Assembly: GCF_001442805.1 (NCBI RefSeq)
Contig: NZ_CP011131.1
Coordinates: forward strand, 5,952,001-6,016,000
Reading direction: 5' to 3'
Source: Lysobacter gummosus
GTDB lineage: Bacteria; Pseudomonadota; Gammaproteobacteria; Xanthomonadales; Xanthomonadaceae
Length of the DNA stretch: 64,000 nucleotides
Positions 35,047-43,897 of this stretch are shown here, in pieces. The notes below the pieces were generated by a model. The model was not told where the DNA came from. It saw only the letters and a program-made list of their open reading frames with translations, and searched no databases. A program made the translations under genes and the position numbers. Each line of letters opens with the position of its first letter. The stretch's first letter is position 1.

Positions 35047-35450
35047 GGCGTCATGGCGGCGGCGTTGATCAGGCCGACGCTGATCGACACGCCGGCCGAG
35101 AAGATGCCGGCGGCGGTCTGGTTGTTGGTGATCTGCTGCGACAGCTTCGGCGCGACCAGGCGCGCGAGCAGGAACGCGAACAGCTGCACGACCACCGACA
35201 CCGCGCCCCAGATCGCCGCGTCGAACAGGCTGACCGAGTTGGAGATCGCCGAATGCAGCGGCAGCGCCAGGCCGATCAGGGTGCCGGAGAACGCGGTGGC
35301 CGCGGCGGTGTTGCCTTCGCGGATCAGGCTCAGCTCGCGATGCGGGGTGATCAGCAGCACCGCCACGGCGGCGAGGACCAGCACGCCGATGCCGGTGCCG
35401 GCGTAGGCGAGGAAGTTGAGGAAGCTGTGGGCGTTGATCGGGGCGTCCAT
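35043..35450 (-). CDS. yjfL: DUF350 (YjfL) membrane protein
   Basis: 135 residues with four membrane helices: FLNFLAYAGTGIGVLVLAAV, SGTLIGLALPLHSAI, WGAVSVVVQLFAFLLARLV and TAAGIFSAGVSISVGLINAA. This is the internally duplicated DUF350 unit. It ends in an ATGA overlap with the DUF1190 gene. Integral inner-membrane component of the yjf-type operon; no catalytic activity known. Confidence 0.9.
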   Translation of the reverse strand: MDAPINAHSFLNFLAYAGTGIGVLVLAAVAVLLITPHRELSLIREGNTAAATAFSGTLIGLALPLHSAISNSVSLFDAAIWGAVSVVVQLFAFLLARLVAPKLSQQITNNQTAAGIFSAGVSISVGLINAAAMTP

Positions 35451-35494
35451 GGAAGATCCTTGCGTGGTGATGCGGTGGCGGCGCGTCGATGCGC

Positions 35495-36160
35495 TCAGGT
35501 GATGTCGAGGTCGGCGGTGTTCAGGTCCAGGCCGATGGCATAGGTGATCACGAATTCGCTCGGGCCGTAGTCTTCCGCGGTGACCAGCAGGAATTCCTCG
35601 CGATCCAGCTCCGGCACTTCGCGCCGGTAGAGCATGGCGTAGTGGGTCAGATCGTCGTCGCGGCGCGGCGGATCGTGGCGGTACAGCACTTCGTCGTAGA
35701 CCACCGGCGGCACCTTGGCCGCGGCGCTCTGGTCGCCGAATTCGCGGTACCAGGTGCGGCCGGCGTATTCGATGGAATCCGCGCCCAGGTGCGGGTGTTC
35801 GTGGATGAAACGCTTGAACTCGGCCTGGTTGGCCGGATTCACGGTCTGCTGGAAGACGAAGGCCTTGATGCCCTCGACCTGGCCGCTGGCGGTGCTGACC
35901 TGCAGGTAGGCGTCTTCGTCCAGGTAAAAACGGTGCAGGGCGTGGCCGCCGCGCAGATCGATGTAACCGTAGCAGGGAATGCCCTGGTGGCCTTCGGGCA
36001 GGCGCATCGTCCAGGCCTGCGGATGGGCGCGGAACATCATCGTGTCGAAGGCCACGCGGCCGTTGATGCGCAAGCCCAGCGGCAGTTCGTGGGCGAACGG
36101 CATCTGCGCTGTCTCGGGCGGTTTTTCGCCGCCGCCGAATAATCCCTTCAACCAACTCAT
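35495..36160 (-). CDS. yjfK: DUF2491 (YjfK) protein
   Basis: 221 residues, cytosolic, no membrane helices. Begins MSWLKGLFGGGEKPPE and continues with the beta-rich DUF2491 body: HELPLGLRINGRVAFD, GYIDLRGGHALHRFYLDED, YAGRTWYREFG and YAMLYRREVPELDREEFLL. Located between the K+ channel gene and yjfL in the same orientation, with gaps under 50 nt. Function unknown; operon context suggests a membrane-associated accessory protein. Confidence 0.88.
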   Translation of the reverse strand: MSWLKGLFGGGEKPPETAQMPFAHELPLGLRINGRVAFDTMMFRAHPQAWTMRLPEGHQGIPCYGYIDLRGGHALHRFYLDEDAYLQVSTASGQVEGIKAFVFQQTVNPANQAEFKRFIHEHPHLGADSIEYAGRTWYREFGDQSAAAKVPPVVYDEVLYRHDPPRRDDDLTHYAMLYRREVPELDREEFLLVTAEDYGPSEFVITYAIGLDLNTADLDIT

Positions 36161-36194
36161 CGTCTCGTGCCTCGCTGCGGGCGCCGCGCCCGGA

Positions 36195-37244
36195 TCACCG
36201 CGCCGCGAGCGAAGCCCACGGCACGCGCGCGCTGTCTATGCGCGCGTCGGCAAGGTAATACAACAACGTGCCCGGCGCGATCTCGACATGATCGGGCGGA
36301 TTGAGTACCGGCGCGGCGCTGCGGCCGTCGCGATAGCCGATCCACAACGCCGACTGGGCGCGGAACGCGCCGGCCAGCTTGGCCGCCAGCACCGGCGCGG
36401 CGGCGGCCGGAACCTGCAGGCTGAACTGGGTCGGGCCGCCGGCGCCGAGCCATTCGCCGGCCACCAGCGAACTGCCGGCGTCCTGCGCGGCGCGCGCGAT
36501 CACGTCCACGTGCAGCGGCCGCGTGCATTCCACGTGCGGGTAGTGGCTGCGAACCAGTTGCGCGACCGCGGCGGATTCGAAATGCGCGACCACGTGCGCT
36601 TCGTGCGGATGCGCCATCACCGCGAACACCGCGGCGAGCGAGCGGTCGTCGTGGTCGGTGTGCACGATCACCCGCGCGGCGCGGCTCAGCGCGGCGCGTT
36701 CGTACTCGTTGCAATCGGCGTAGGAGGCCGCGGCGACGAAACGGATCTGATCGGGCAGCGGATTTTCGGCCAGGCCTTCGGCGACCAGCACGATGCCTTC
36801 GTCGTCGGTGTGGGTGTCGGCCAGCAGCAGCTGCACCAGCCGTTCGGACTCGCGGCCGTGCCAGCCGATCAGCACGGTGTGGCCGTGCATGTCTTCGTAG
36901 CTCATCTTGCCCACCTGATGGCGCTTCCAGAAATTGAGCAGGCTCGCGCTGGTCTTGGCCAGCACCGAGGCGAACAGCGCGATCGCGCCGGGCATCACGA
37001 ACAAGGCCGCGGCCCAGCGTCCGGCCGCGCTGCCCGGCGAGAGATCGCCGTAGCCGATGGTGCTGGCCGTGGTCACGTAGTAATAGACGAACGAATCCCA
37101 GCCCAGCAGTTTTTCTTCCCCGGCCCAGGCCAGCAGCAGCCAGGTCGCGGCCATGTGCAGGCACAGCGCGGCGGCGAGCACGCCCCAGCTGACCCGGCGC
37201 AGATGGCCGCGCAGGGTGCGCAAGAGTTTGCCGATTACGATCAT
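36195..37244 (-). CDS. Two-TM potassium channel with TrkA-N domain
   Basis: 349 residues. Two membrane helices (WGVLAAALCLHMAATWLLLA and the second around ALFVMPGAIALFASVLAK) flank the pore with the selectivity filter TTASTIGYGD (residues 58-67), the K+ channel signature. The cytosolic part begins HGHTVLIGWHGRESERL, an RCK/TrkA-N NAD-binding domain, followed by a C-terminal regulatory domain. It sits inside the yjf-type operon, between the PspA-like gene and yjfK. Probably couples ion flux to the membrane-stress function of the operon. Confidence 0.9.
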   Translation of the reverse strand: MIVIGKLLRTLRGHLRRVSWGVLAAALCLHMAATWLLLAWAGEEKLLGWDSFVYYYVTTASTIGYGDLSPGSAAGRWAAALFVMPGAIALFASVLAKTSASLLNFWKRHQVGKMSYEDMHGHTVLIGWHGRESERLVQLLLADTHTDDEGIVLVAEGLAENPLPDQIRFVAAASYADCNEYERAALSRAARVIVHTDHDDRSLAAVFAVMAHPHEAHVVAHFESAAVAQLVRSHYPHVECTRPLHVDVIARAAQDAGSSLVAGEWLGAGGPTQFSLQVPAAAAPVLAAKLAGAFRAQSALWIGYRDGRSAAPVLNPPDHVEIAPGTLLYYLADARIDSARVPWASLAAR

Positions 37245-37375
37245 TTCGGTGGGCGGGCCTGGTTACGTCCGTGTGCGGCGGGGTGGTGCGGGTGCTTGGT
37301 GCGTAGTGCTTGCTGTCGCTGCGGCTGAGTGCCGCGGTGACGCGGGAGTCCAACCGCGCCGCGACCCCTCAGATC

Positions 37376-37460
37376 CGTCATTCCCGCGAACGCGGGAATC
37401 CAGTGACTTCCGGGCCGGCGCGATCAACGTCGCCGGATTCCCGCGTTCGCGGGAATGACG
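37376..37460. repeat. REP-like inverted pair
   Basis: CGTCATTCCCGCGAACGCGG... at 37376-37401 and its exact reverse complement at 37435-37460 form a 26-bp inverted repeat around a 33-bp spacer; each arm is itself an imperfect palindrome. A third unit lies at 58510-58535. It sits in the 291-bp gap between the PspA-like gene and the channel gene, inside the operon, where it could stabilise or terminate mRNA. Confidence 0.85.
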
Positions 37461-37535
37461 AGCGAAAAGCGTTGCGCGCCGACAACCGGAGAAAGCGATC
37501 GGCATCACACCGATCGCTCTGCCTCGCTACCGCCA

Positions 37536-38303
37536 TCAATCCTTGCGCTCGACCCTGTCGGTTTCCTTCACTTCCACCGCCGGCAGCGCCAGGGTGTTGT
37601 CGTGGGTCAGCTGCTGCACCGGCTTTTCGCGGAAGCGCTCCAGGATGTTGTCCACGCTGGTCGATTCCGGCAGCAGGCCGGCGTTGGCCAGGCGGGCGTT
37701 GAGGTCGCCGTCGCCGCTCTCCGATTCCAGCTGCGCCGCCGCCTGCAGGCGCGCGCCGCGCTCGGCCTGACGGGTCTGGATGCGCTCGAGCGAATCCAGC
37801 GCGGTGGTGACCTTGCCGGTGGCGCCGGAATGACGCGCGGCGACCGCGGTCTGGGCGCGCTGCACCGCTTCGGTGGCCTTGACCGTATCGACCTGCTGCT
37901 TCACCCGCGCCAGCTTGCGCTCGGTGGCGGTGATCGCGGTCTTGAGCTGGCTGATGCTGGCGTCATAGCTGTTGATCGCCTGCTCGTCGTTCTTCAGGTC
38001 GGTCTCGACCGTGGCCAGGCGCTCGGCGACTTCGCGCGCGAGCTGCTCGTTGCCCTGGCGCAGGGCGCCGGCGATGTAGGTTTCGTACTCGGCCTTCTTC
38101 GCGAAGCGGTCCTTGCTGCGGTTGGCCTGCAGCTGGCGCTGGGCCATGACCTTGGTCAGTTCTTCCTTCGAACGCACCAGCTCGTTGCCGGCGTCGCGGA
38201 TTTCCTGGTCGAGGATCTTCAGCGCGTTGGCGTCCACGACGGCCTGGCCGGCCTCGTGGGCGGTGCCGCGGAACAGGGTCAGGATTTTCTGCAGCAGGCT
38301 CAT
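37536..38303 (-). CDS. yjfJ: PspA/IM30-family protein (YjfJ)
   Basis: 255 residues, almost entirely coiled coil as in PspA/IM30. N-terminal amphipathic helix region (MSLLQKILTLFRGTAHEAGQ) followed by DANALKILDQEIRDAGNEL and long heptad stretches. The C-terminal tail (LTHDNTLALPAVEVKETD) is typical of the YjfJ subgroup. PspA-like proteins form ESCRT-III-like rods or rings on stressed inner membranes. It overlaps the yjfI stop by 4 nt. No pspBC or pspF homologue is nearby. Confidence 0.9.
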   Translation of the reverse strand: MSLLQKILTLFRGTAHEAGQAVVDANALKILDQEIRDAGNELVRSKEELTKVMAQRQLQANRSKDRFAKKAEYETYIAGALRQGNEQLAREVAERLATVETDLKNDEQAINSYDASISQLKTAITATERKLARVKQQVDTVKATEAVQRAQTAVAARHSGATGKVTTALDSLERIQTRQAERGARLQAAAQLESESGDGDLNARLANAGLLPESTSVDNILERFREKPVQQLTHDNTLALPAVEVKETDRVERKD

Positions 38304-38716
38304 GCGGTCACCAGATAGGACTTGAGGGCTTCCACCGCGTCGATCGCGTTGTCGGCCAGGGTGCGGATTTCCAGTTCGATCTGCTCGGCGCTGGAGTCGG
38401 GCGCCATTTCGCCGAAGACGATGTAGACATCGCGTTCGTTGATGGTGGTCAGGCCCAGGTTGGACAGCGGGTTGATCGGGTTCAGGCGCAGGCAGGCTTC
38501 GTTGAAGCCGGCCGCGTCGCGGACCTGAGCGGCCTCGACCAGGGGGGTGGAGACGAAGATCTCGCGATCGGTCAGGGCGATAGTGATGCCCAGGTCGCCG
38601 CTGTCGGGCAGGGTCACCTGGATCGCGCCGTCGGCGGTCGGCACTTCTTCGACATTATCGGCGCCGAAGGAGACGGCGAGGCGGGTCAGCAGTTCTTGCG
38701 TGGTCCAGCGGGACAT
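38300..38716 (-). CDS. yjfI: DUF2170 (YjfI) protein
   Basis: 138 residues, first gene of the yjf-type operon. AAGGA lies 8-9 nt before the ATG at 38716. DUF2170 features: WTTQELLTRLAVSFGADNVE, GDLGITIALTDREIFVSTPL and LNPINPLSNLGLTT. A short acidic cytosolic protein without membrane segment; ATGA overlap with the PspA-like gene suggests 1:1 synthesis. Confidence 0.88.
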   Translation of the reverse strand: MSRWTTQELLTRLAVSFGADNVEEVPTADGAIQVTLPDSGDLGITIALTDREIFVSTPLVEAAQVRDAAGFNEACLRLNPINPLSNLGLTTINERDVYIVFGEMAPDSSAEQIELEIRTLADNAIDAVEALKSYLVTA

Positions 38717-39186
38717 AGGGCGGTCCTTGAGGGTAAAGGCTGACAGGCGCGGGAGCGTCCGGATCGCGGGGGCGCGTGGGCGCGGGCGTGGGCCCGTCCC
38801 TGGCGCTGCGATCATCGTCCGTGACCGTGCTCATGGATCGCAACGGTTATAGGGGCGCATGCGAACCGGCGCAAGGCGTATAGGTCGGAAGTCAGGGTCG
38901 GCGATCCCGCGCAAATGCAGGCGCGAGGCGCATTCGCGGTGCCAGCCGCCGCTCGCGCCCCGCCGCGGAGCTGGGATCTGGCCCCAGCCCGCGCGGCGCG
39001 CGCTTGAGCTAAACTGTCTGGCGGAACTACCCGACCGGCATTCCCGGCCCGTGGTCGCTGCCCTGGCGCAGACGATTGGCGGGTCCGTTATTCGGCGGGT
39101 CCGTGCAGCGGTCGCGCCGATCCCCGGTGGCGGCCTCGTCGATGGCTCTATGCGTCCCGGTCCGGGGCGCACGCAATAGGTGGATC
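38717..39186. other. Intergenic region between yjfI and cytochrome c genes
   Basis: 470 bp between divergent genes, expected to hold the promoter of the yjf-type operon (minus strand) and that of the cytochrome gene. Frames here are Arg/Pro-rich with no credible start. No palindrome or recognisable promoter boxes could be assigned. Confidence 0.5.
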
Positions 39187-39702
39187 GTGCGCAATTACGA
39201 CCTCGAATTCCTGAAGAAATTCTCGATGGTGATCGGCTTTCTGGTGCTGGTGACCCTCGGCCTGATGATCGCGGCCTACTTCGTCCACCACCAGTTGCCG
39301 CAGGAAGTCGATCCGCGCGCGGCCCAGCGCACCGACAACCGCATCGGCCCGGTCGGCGCGGTCTACGCCGGCGCGACCGGCGCGGCCTCGCAGCAGGCGG
39401 CGGTCGCCGCGGCGGCGGCCAAGGCCGCCTCGCAGGTCGCTTACGGCGGCACGCTCGACGGCAAGGTCATCTTCGACAGCCTGTGCGCGGGCTGCCACAA
39501 GTCCGGCGCCGGCGGCGCCCCGACCATGGACGCCTCGCATTGGGCGGCGCGCATTTCCAAGGGCAAGGACACCTTGCACAAGCACGCCGTGGAAGGCTTC
39601 ACCGGCACCAGCGGCGTGATGCCGCCCAAGGGTGGCAACCCGGCGCTGACCAACGAACAGGTCGCCGCGACCGTGGACTGGATGCTGGGCAATATCAAGT
39701 AA
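39187..39702 (+). CDS. Membrane-anchored c5-type cytochrome c
   Basis: 171 residues from a GTG with AGGTGG upstream. One N-terminal membrane anchor (FSMVIGFLVLVTLGLMIAAYF), an Ala-rich linker, and a single class I cytochrome domain with heme motif CAGCH (Cys100, Cys103, His104) and axial Met145 in SGVMPPKGGNPAL. The short domain and motif order match cytochrome c5. It would carry electrons on the periplasmic face of the membrane. A strong terminator follows. Confidence 0.93.
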   Translation: MRNYDLEFLKKFSMVIGFLVLVTLGLMIAAYFVHHQLPQEVDPRAAQRTDNRIGPVGAVYAGATGAASQQAAVAAAAAKAASQVAYGGTLDGKVIFDSLCAGCHKSGAGGAPTMDASHWAARISKGKDTLHKHAVEGFTGTSGVMPPKGGNPALTNEQVAATVDWMLGNIK

Positions 39703-39724
39703 GCGCGGGGTATCGCGCTGACGG

Positions 39725-39749
39725 AACGCCGCCTTCGGGCGGCGTTTTT
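39725..39749 (+). terminator. Rho-independent terminator after cytochrome c
   Basis: AACGCCGCC / TTCG / GGCGGCGTT stem followed by a T run. Same stem-loop type as the one after the HU gene. Confidence 0.9.
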
Positions 39750-39763
39750 GTTTGTGGGATTTG

Positions 39764-39794
39764 CTGTTCCCCCCTTTTTCAAAGGGGGGAACAG
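39764..39794. repeat. CCCCCTTT-type palindrome
   Basis: CTGTTCCCCCCTTT / TTC / AAAGGGGGGAACAG, a perfect 14-bp stem with a 3-nt loop. It is the smallest copy of the composite palindromic repeat family also found at 53.7, 56.1, 60.1-60.5 and 62.5 kb. Confidence 0.85.
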
Positions 39795-39922
39795 CGCTGC
39801 TTCAATGCGGGGGAACAGCCCTCTGCGGGGAAGAGACACCCCTTCCCGCCAGACGGCACACGACGGCGCGCAACACCGCTGCGGATAATGGCCGCACTCT
39901 TCACCGCCCCGCCGAGCCCGCC

Positions 39923-41776
39923 ATGACGCGATTCCGCCCCGCCCTCGCCTTCGCGCCCTGCCTGCTGCTGGCCGCCTGCGCCACCGCGCCGCACGCCGAT
40001 CGCACCGGCCGGTCGGGCGCGAACCTATCGGCGCCGGGCGTGATCGCGATCGGCGCGGCACGCGCCGGCCTGGGCCAGGACCCGCGCCAAGTCGCCATCG
40101 CCGGCATCGTCACCGCCGCGCTGCCCGGCAAGGACCAGGCCCCCGGCTGGCTGATCCAGGACGCCGGCGACGGCGATCCGGCCACCTCCGACGCGATCTG
40201 GGTCACCGGCGCCGCCGCGGCGGGACTCGCGTCCGGGCAGACCGTGCAAGTCAGCGGCCGCATTTACGAGGCCGCGCTCGAAACCGACCGCAAAGGCCGC
40301 GCCCGCTCGCTGACCGCGATCGACGCCGAACGCATCGCCCCGTTGAGCTCGCGCGCGCAGCGCAAGTCGCTGGCGTCGATCCAGCCGATCGCGATCGAGC
40401 GCGCCCCCGCCGATTGGCGCGCACTGCAAGGCATGCGCGTGCGCATCGCCGCGCCGCTGACCCTGGGCGAACGCGACCCCGAGCAGCGCACCATCACGGC
40501 GTCCTTCGACGGTCGGCTGTGGCAGCCCTCCGAACTCGCCGCGCCCGGCAGCGAGCAGGCGCGCGCGATCGCCGCCGACAACGAGCGCCGCCGCCTGCTG
40601 CTGACCGGCGACACCGCGATCCTGCCCGCCGCCGCCTTCGCCGCGCGCAGCGGCAGTCGCCTGGACGCGGTCGAAGGCGTGGCGGTGCCGGTCGCCGGCC
40701 ACGACGGTATCCGCCTGAGCGCGGCCCCGGACCTGCACGCCGCGGCGCGCCCGCCGGCGCCGCGCGTCGCCGGCGACTTGCGCATCTCCGCCTTCAATCT
40801 GGAAAACCTGTTCAACGGCGACGGCCGCGGCGGCGGATTCCCGACCCCGCGCGGCGCGCGCACCCTGGCCGAGTATCAAGCGCAGCAAGCCAAACTGGTC
40901 GAGACCATTCACGCGCTCAATCCCGATGTCGCCGCGTTGATGGAATTGGAGAACGACGGCTACGGCCCCGACTCGACCCTGGCCGATCTGGTCGCCGCGC
41001 TGGATCGCGCCGATGCGGCCAGCGGCGGCCCGCAGGATTGGCGCTACGCGGCGCCGTGCCGGCAGACCTGTCCGCCGCGCGAGGCGGGTTCGTGCAAGGA
41101 CGCCTGCGCCGCTTCGACACGCGGTCCGGGCGACGACCAGATCCGCGTGGGCCTGATCTATCGCGGCCAGCGCGTGGCCGCGCGCGGTCCGGCGGCGACC
41201 TTGCAGCAAGGCCCGTTCGGGCCGCTGGCGCGGGTGCCGATGGCGCAGGCGTTCAACGCCATCGGCGCCGACCGCAAGCCCGGCCCGGCTTTCGTGGTCG
41301 TGGCCAATCACTACAAGTCCAAGGGCTGCGGCAAGAACGCCAGCGGCGCCGACAAGGACCAGGGCGACGGCGCCTCGTGCTGGAACGCGGCGCGCAGCGA
41401 ATCGTCGCGGCGCCTGGACGCCTGGCTCAAGACCGATCCCACCGGCAGCGGCGGCGAGCTGACGATGATCGTCGGCGACCTCAACGCCCACGCGCAGGAA
41501 CAACCGCTGCGCGAGTTGTATGCGGACGGCTGGCAGGACGCGTTCGCCGTGGCCAAGGTCGAGTCGCCCTACAGCTACGTCTACGACGGCGAACTCGGCC
41601 GCCTCGACCACGCCCTGCTCTCGCCGGCGCTGGCCGCGCGGCTGCGCGGCGCGGTGGAGTGGCACACCAATGCCGACGAGCCCGAGAGCGCCGGTTACCG
41701 CAACGGCGGCGCCGGCCCGTGGCGCAGCTCCGATCACGACCCGGTGTTGCTGGGTTTCGACCTGATGCCGCGCTGA
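39923..41776 (+). CDS. Extracellular-type endonuclease/exonuclease/phosphatase lipoprotein
   Basis: 617 residues. Lipobox LLAAC (about residue 18) indicates a lipoprotein. The first part (about residues 40-280) resembles the OB-fold region of ExeM/NucH-type nucleases. The EEP nuclease domain follows: SAFNLENLFNGDG, AALMELENDGYGPD, VVVANHYKSKGCG, MIVGDLNAHAQE and the catalytic end SSDHDPVLLGF. Six Cys between about 375 and 400 suggest a disulfide-stabilised insert. Probably degrades extracellular DNA at the cell surface. Upstream DNA has repeats; no operon partner. Confidence 0.9.
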   Translation: MTRFRPALAFAPCLLLAACATAPHADRTGRSGANLSAPGVIAIGAARAGLGQDPRQVAIAGIVTAALPGKDQAPGWLIQDAGDGDPATSDAIWVTGAAAAGLASGQTVQVSGRIYEAALETDRKGRARSLTAIDAERIAPLSSRAQRKSLASIQPIAIERAPADWRALQGMRVRIAAPLTLGERDPEQRTITASFDGRLWQPSELAAPGSEQARAIAADNERRRLLLTGDTAILPAAAFAARSGSRLDAVEGVAVPVAGHDGIRLSAAPDLHAAARPPAPRVAGDLRISAFNLENLFNGDGRGGGFPTPRGARTLAEYQAQQAKLVETIHALNPDVAALMELENDGYGPDSTLADLVAALDRADAASGGPQDWRYAAPCRQTCPPREAGSCKDACAASTRGPGDDQIRVGLIYRGQRVAARGPAATLQQGPFGPLARVPMAQAFNAIGADRKPGPAFVVVANHYKSKGCGKNASGADKDQGDGASCWNAARSESSRRLDAWLKTDPTGSGGELTMIVGDLNAHAQEQPLRELYADGWQDAFAVAKVESPYSYVYDGELGRLDHALLSPALAARLRGAVEWHTNADEPESAGYRNGGAGPWRSSDHDPVLLGFDLMPR

Positions 41777-41821
41777 GAGGGTTCGAGCGTGTCGCGGCAG
41801 GAGGCTTTTGTGCGAGGGCCC

Positions 41822-42056
41822 GCTTTTGTGGGAGGGCCTTCAGGCCCGATGCCTTTCGCTCCGCCACGGTGAAACTTCACCGCGACCTGTAATAAAAGCA
41901 CCGGGGCTAACGCTCCCTCCCACAAAAGACTTCGTGGCCGCGGCGAGCTTTTGTAGGAGGGCCTTAAGGCCCGATGCCTTCTGCTCCGCCACAGTGAAAC
42001 TTCACCGCGGCCTGTAACAAAAGCATCGGGGCCGAAGCCCTCCCACGAAAAGCTCG
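41822..42056. repeat. Two-copy direct repeat rich in GGAGGGCC/CCTCCCAC
   Basis: Two copies, starting at 41822 and 41947 (125 bp apart), share GCTTTTGT.GGAGGGCCTT, AGGCCCGATGCCTT, CTCCGCCAC.GTGAAACTTC and CCTCCCAC.AAAAG with a few differences. Each copy begins and ends with complementary parts (GGGAGG / CCTCCC), so each can fold into a long hairpin. Repeat family lying between the nuclease and the hydrolase genes. Confidence 0.8.
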
Positions 42057-42144
42057 CCCCGCCCGCTAAAGCCCGCGTAACCGCCAGCCGCGCGCAACAC
42101 ACCGTCATAACACCGCTCTCACCCCGCCACGTATCATGCGCGGC

Positions 42145-42819
42145 ATGAGCACCCCCGCCTTTCCCAGCGACGCGTCCACCGCGCTGACGCTGCCCGGCCC
42201 CGCCGGCGCGATCGAGATGATCGTCGAGGCCGCCGAAGCGCCGCCGCGCCCGATCGTCGCCATCGTCTGCCACCCGCTGCCGACCGAGGGCGGGACCATG
42301 CACAACAAAGTCGTGACCATGGCCGCGCGCGCGCTGCGCGAGTCGGGCGCGGCGACGGTGCGCTTCAACTTCCGCGGCACCGGCGCCTCCGAGGGCGAGT
42401 TCGACCAGGGCGAAGGCGAATGCGACGACCTGCGCGCGGTCGCCGCCTGGGTCCGCGCCACGCGCCCGGACGCGCAGCTGTGGCTGGCCGGTTTCAGTTT
42501 CGGCGCCTATGTCTCGCTGCGCATGGCCGACGAACTGCGGCCGAAGCTGCTGATCTCGATCGCGCCGCCGGCCGGGCGCTGGGACTTCGACCGCATCGCC
42601 CCGCCGCAGGGGTATCCGTGGATCGTGATCCAGGGCGAGGCGGACGAAATCGTCGATCCCGAGGCGGTCTACGCCTGGATCGGCGGCCTGCGCCAGCCGC
42701 CCGAACTGGTGCGCATGCCCGACACCTCGCATTTCTTCCATCGCCGGCTGATCGACCTGCGCGGTGCGATCAAGAACTCCGTGCGCCCCCATCTTCCGCC
42801 GGAAACCGCTCCGGCCTGA
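42145..42819 (+). CDS. Alpha/beta hydrolase
   Basis: 224 residues (an ATG 9 nt earlier is an alternative; neither has a clear Shine-Dalgarno). Small COG2945-like hydrolase: VAIVCHPLPTEGGTMHNKV, VRFNFRGTGASEGEF, nucleophile elbow AGFSFGAYVS, and terminal acid/His in QGEADEIVDPEAV and DTSHFFHRRL. No cap domain, signal peptide or membrane segment; cytosolic. Substrate unknown. It ends 13 nt before the LprI-like gene. Confidence 0.88.
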   Translation: MSTPAFPSDASTALTLPGPAGAIEMIVEAAEAPPRPIVAIVCHPLPTEGGTMHNKVVTMAARALRESGAATVRFNFRGTGASEGEFDQGEGECDDLRAVAAWVRATRPDAQLWLAGFSFGAYVSLRMADELRPKLLISIAPPAGRWDFDRIAPPQGYPWIVIQGEADEIVDPEAVYAWIGGLRQPPELVRMPDTSHFFHRRLIDLRGAIKNSVRPHLPPETAPA

Positions 42820-42832
42820 CAGGATTTCCCCG

Positions 42833-43897
42833 ATGCGCCCCGCCCCGAGCTTTGCGCTGCTGTACGCCTGCGCCTGCCTCACCGCGCTCGCCTGGTCGGT
42901 CCGCGCCGACGCGGCCGGCATCGATTGCGCCAAGTCCAAAAGCAAGAACGAGAAAGCCATCTGCGCCGACCCGGTACTGAGCGGCCGCGACGGCGAACTC
43001 GCCCAGGCCTACCGCGCCGCGCTCAAGGCCAGCCAGTACGGCGGCGAGCTCAAGAAAGACCAGCTGGCCTGGCTCAAGGAACGCGACCGCTGCGACGGCC
43101 AGGTGCCGTGCCTGCGCCGCGCCTATGTCGAGCGCCTGACCGAACTCAAGCCCGGCGCCATCAGCGGCAAGTTCGACTGGAACGGCGACTGGACCCGCGT
43201 CGATGGCAGTTCCTCGCTGTCGCTCAAGGCGGCCGGCAAGGACAAGTTCGAGATGGAGCTGCAGGCCAGCAACGGCGCCAACACCGGCCTGCTGTCGGGC
43301 CGCGCGCGCGCCAGCGGCGCCAACGAAATGGTCTACAAGGGCAGCGACGCCAACGCCAAGTGCGAGCTGACCTTCCACCGCTTCCATCGCCAGATCCAGA
43401 TCGAGCAGCAGCACACCGGCAACGATTGCGGCGCCGGCCTGGGCGTGCATTTCAGCGGCCGCTATCTGCCCGGCCTGGGCGAAGCGGTGGCGACCACGCA
43501 ATGGAACCTGGTCGATCTGGGCGTGGTGCTCAAGCCGGAAAACGACGAGCGCCTGCGCAAATTGCTCGGCGACGACTACGCCGCGCTGGTCGAGCGCCTG
43601 GACGTGATCGACACCCGCGCCGACCAGGAAGGCCTCAACGCCACCGTCACCAACGGCTACGTGCGCGGCCTGGCCAATGCCATGCGCGCGCTGCTGATGC
43701 AGACCGCCGACGGAAAATTCTGGGTCGCGATCCGCGCCGACAACAAGCAGGACAAGCCCGAGCTGCGCTACTACAGCAACGATCCGGCCTGGGCGGCGAA
43801 ACTGCCCACGACCATCGACAGCTGGTCCGACGGCTACCAGGAGCACGTGCCGGTGCGGCTGATGTCGGCCGGCGGCCGCATGCTGAGCCAACCGTGA
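42833..43897 (+). CDS. Exported LprI-like (DUF1311) protein
   Basis: 354 residues. The ATG at 42833 has AGGA 9 nt upstream. Signal peptide (SFALLYACACLTALAWSVRA, ADA-AG). The lysozyme inhibitor LprI-type segment is at the N-terminus: GIDCAKSKSKNEKAICADP, LAQAYRAALKAS and WLKERDRCDG with four conserved Cys. The rest (about residues 115-354) is an unassigned beta-rich periplasmic domain. It ends in a GTGA overlap with zapE, an unusual pairing of an exported protein with a cytosolic ATPase. Confidence 0.82.
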   Translation: MRPAPSFALLYACACLTALAWSVRADAAGIDCAKSKSKNEKAICADPVLSGRDGELAQAYRAALKASQYGGELKKDQLAWLKERDRCDGQVPCLRRAYVERLTELKPGAISGKFDWNGDWTRVDGSSSLSLKAAGKDKFEMELQASNGANTGLLSGRARASGANEMVYKGSDANAKCELTFHRFHRQIQIEQQHTGNDCGAGLGVHFSGRYLPGLGEAVATTQWNLVDLGVVLKPENDERLRKLLGDDYAALVERLDVIDTRADQEGLNATVTNGYVRGLANAMRALLMQTADGKFWVAIRADNKQDKPELRYYSNDPAWAAKLPTTIDSWSDGYQEHVPVRLMSAGGRMLSQP

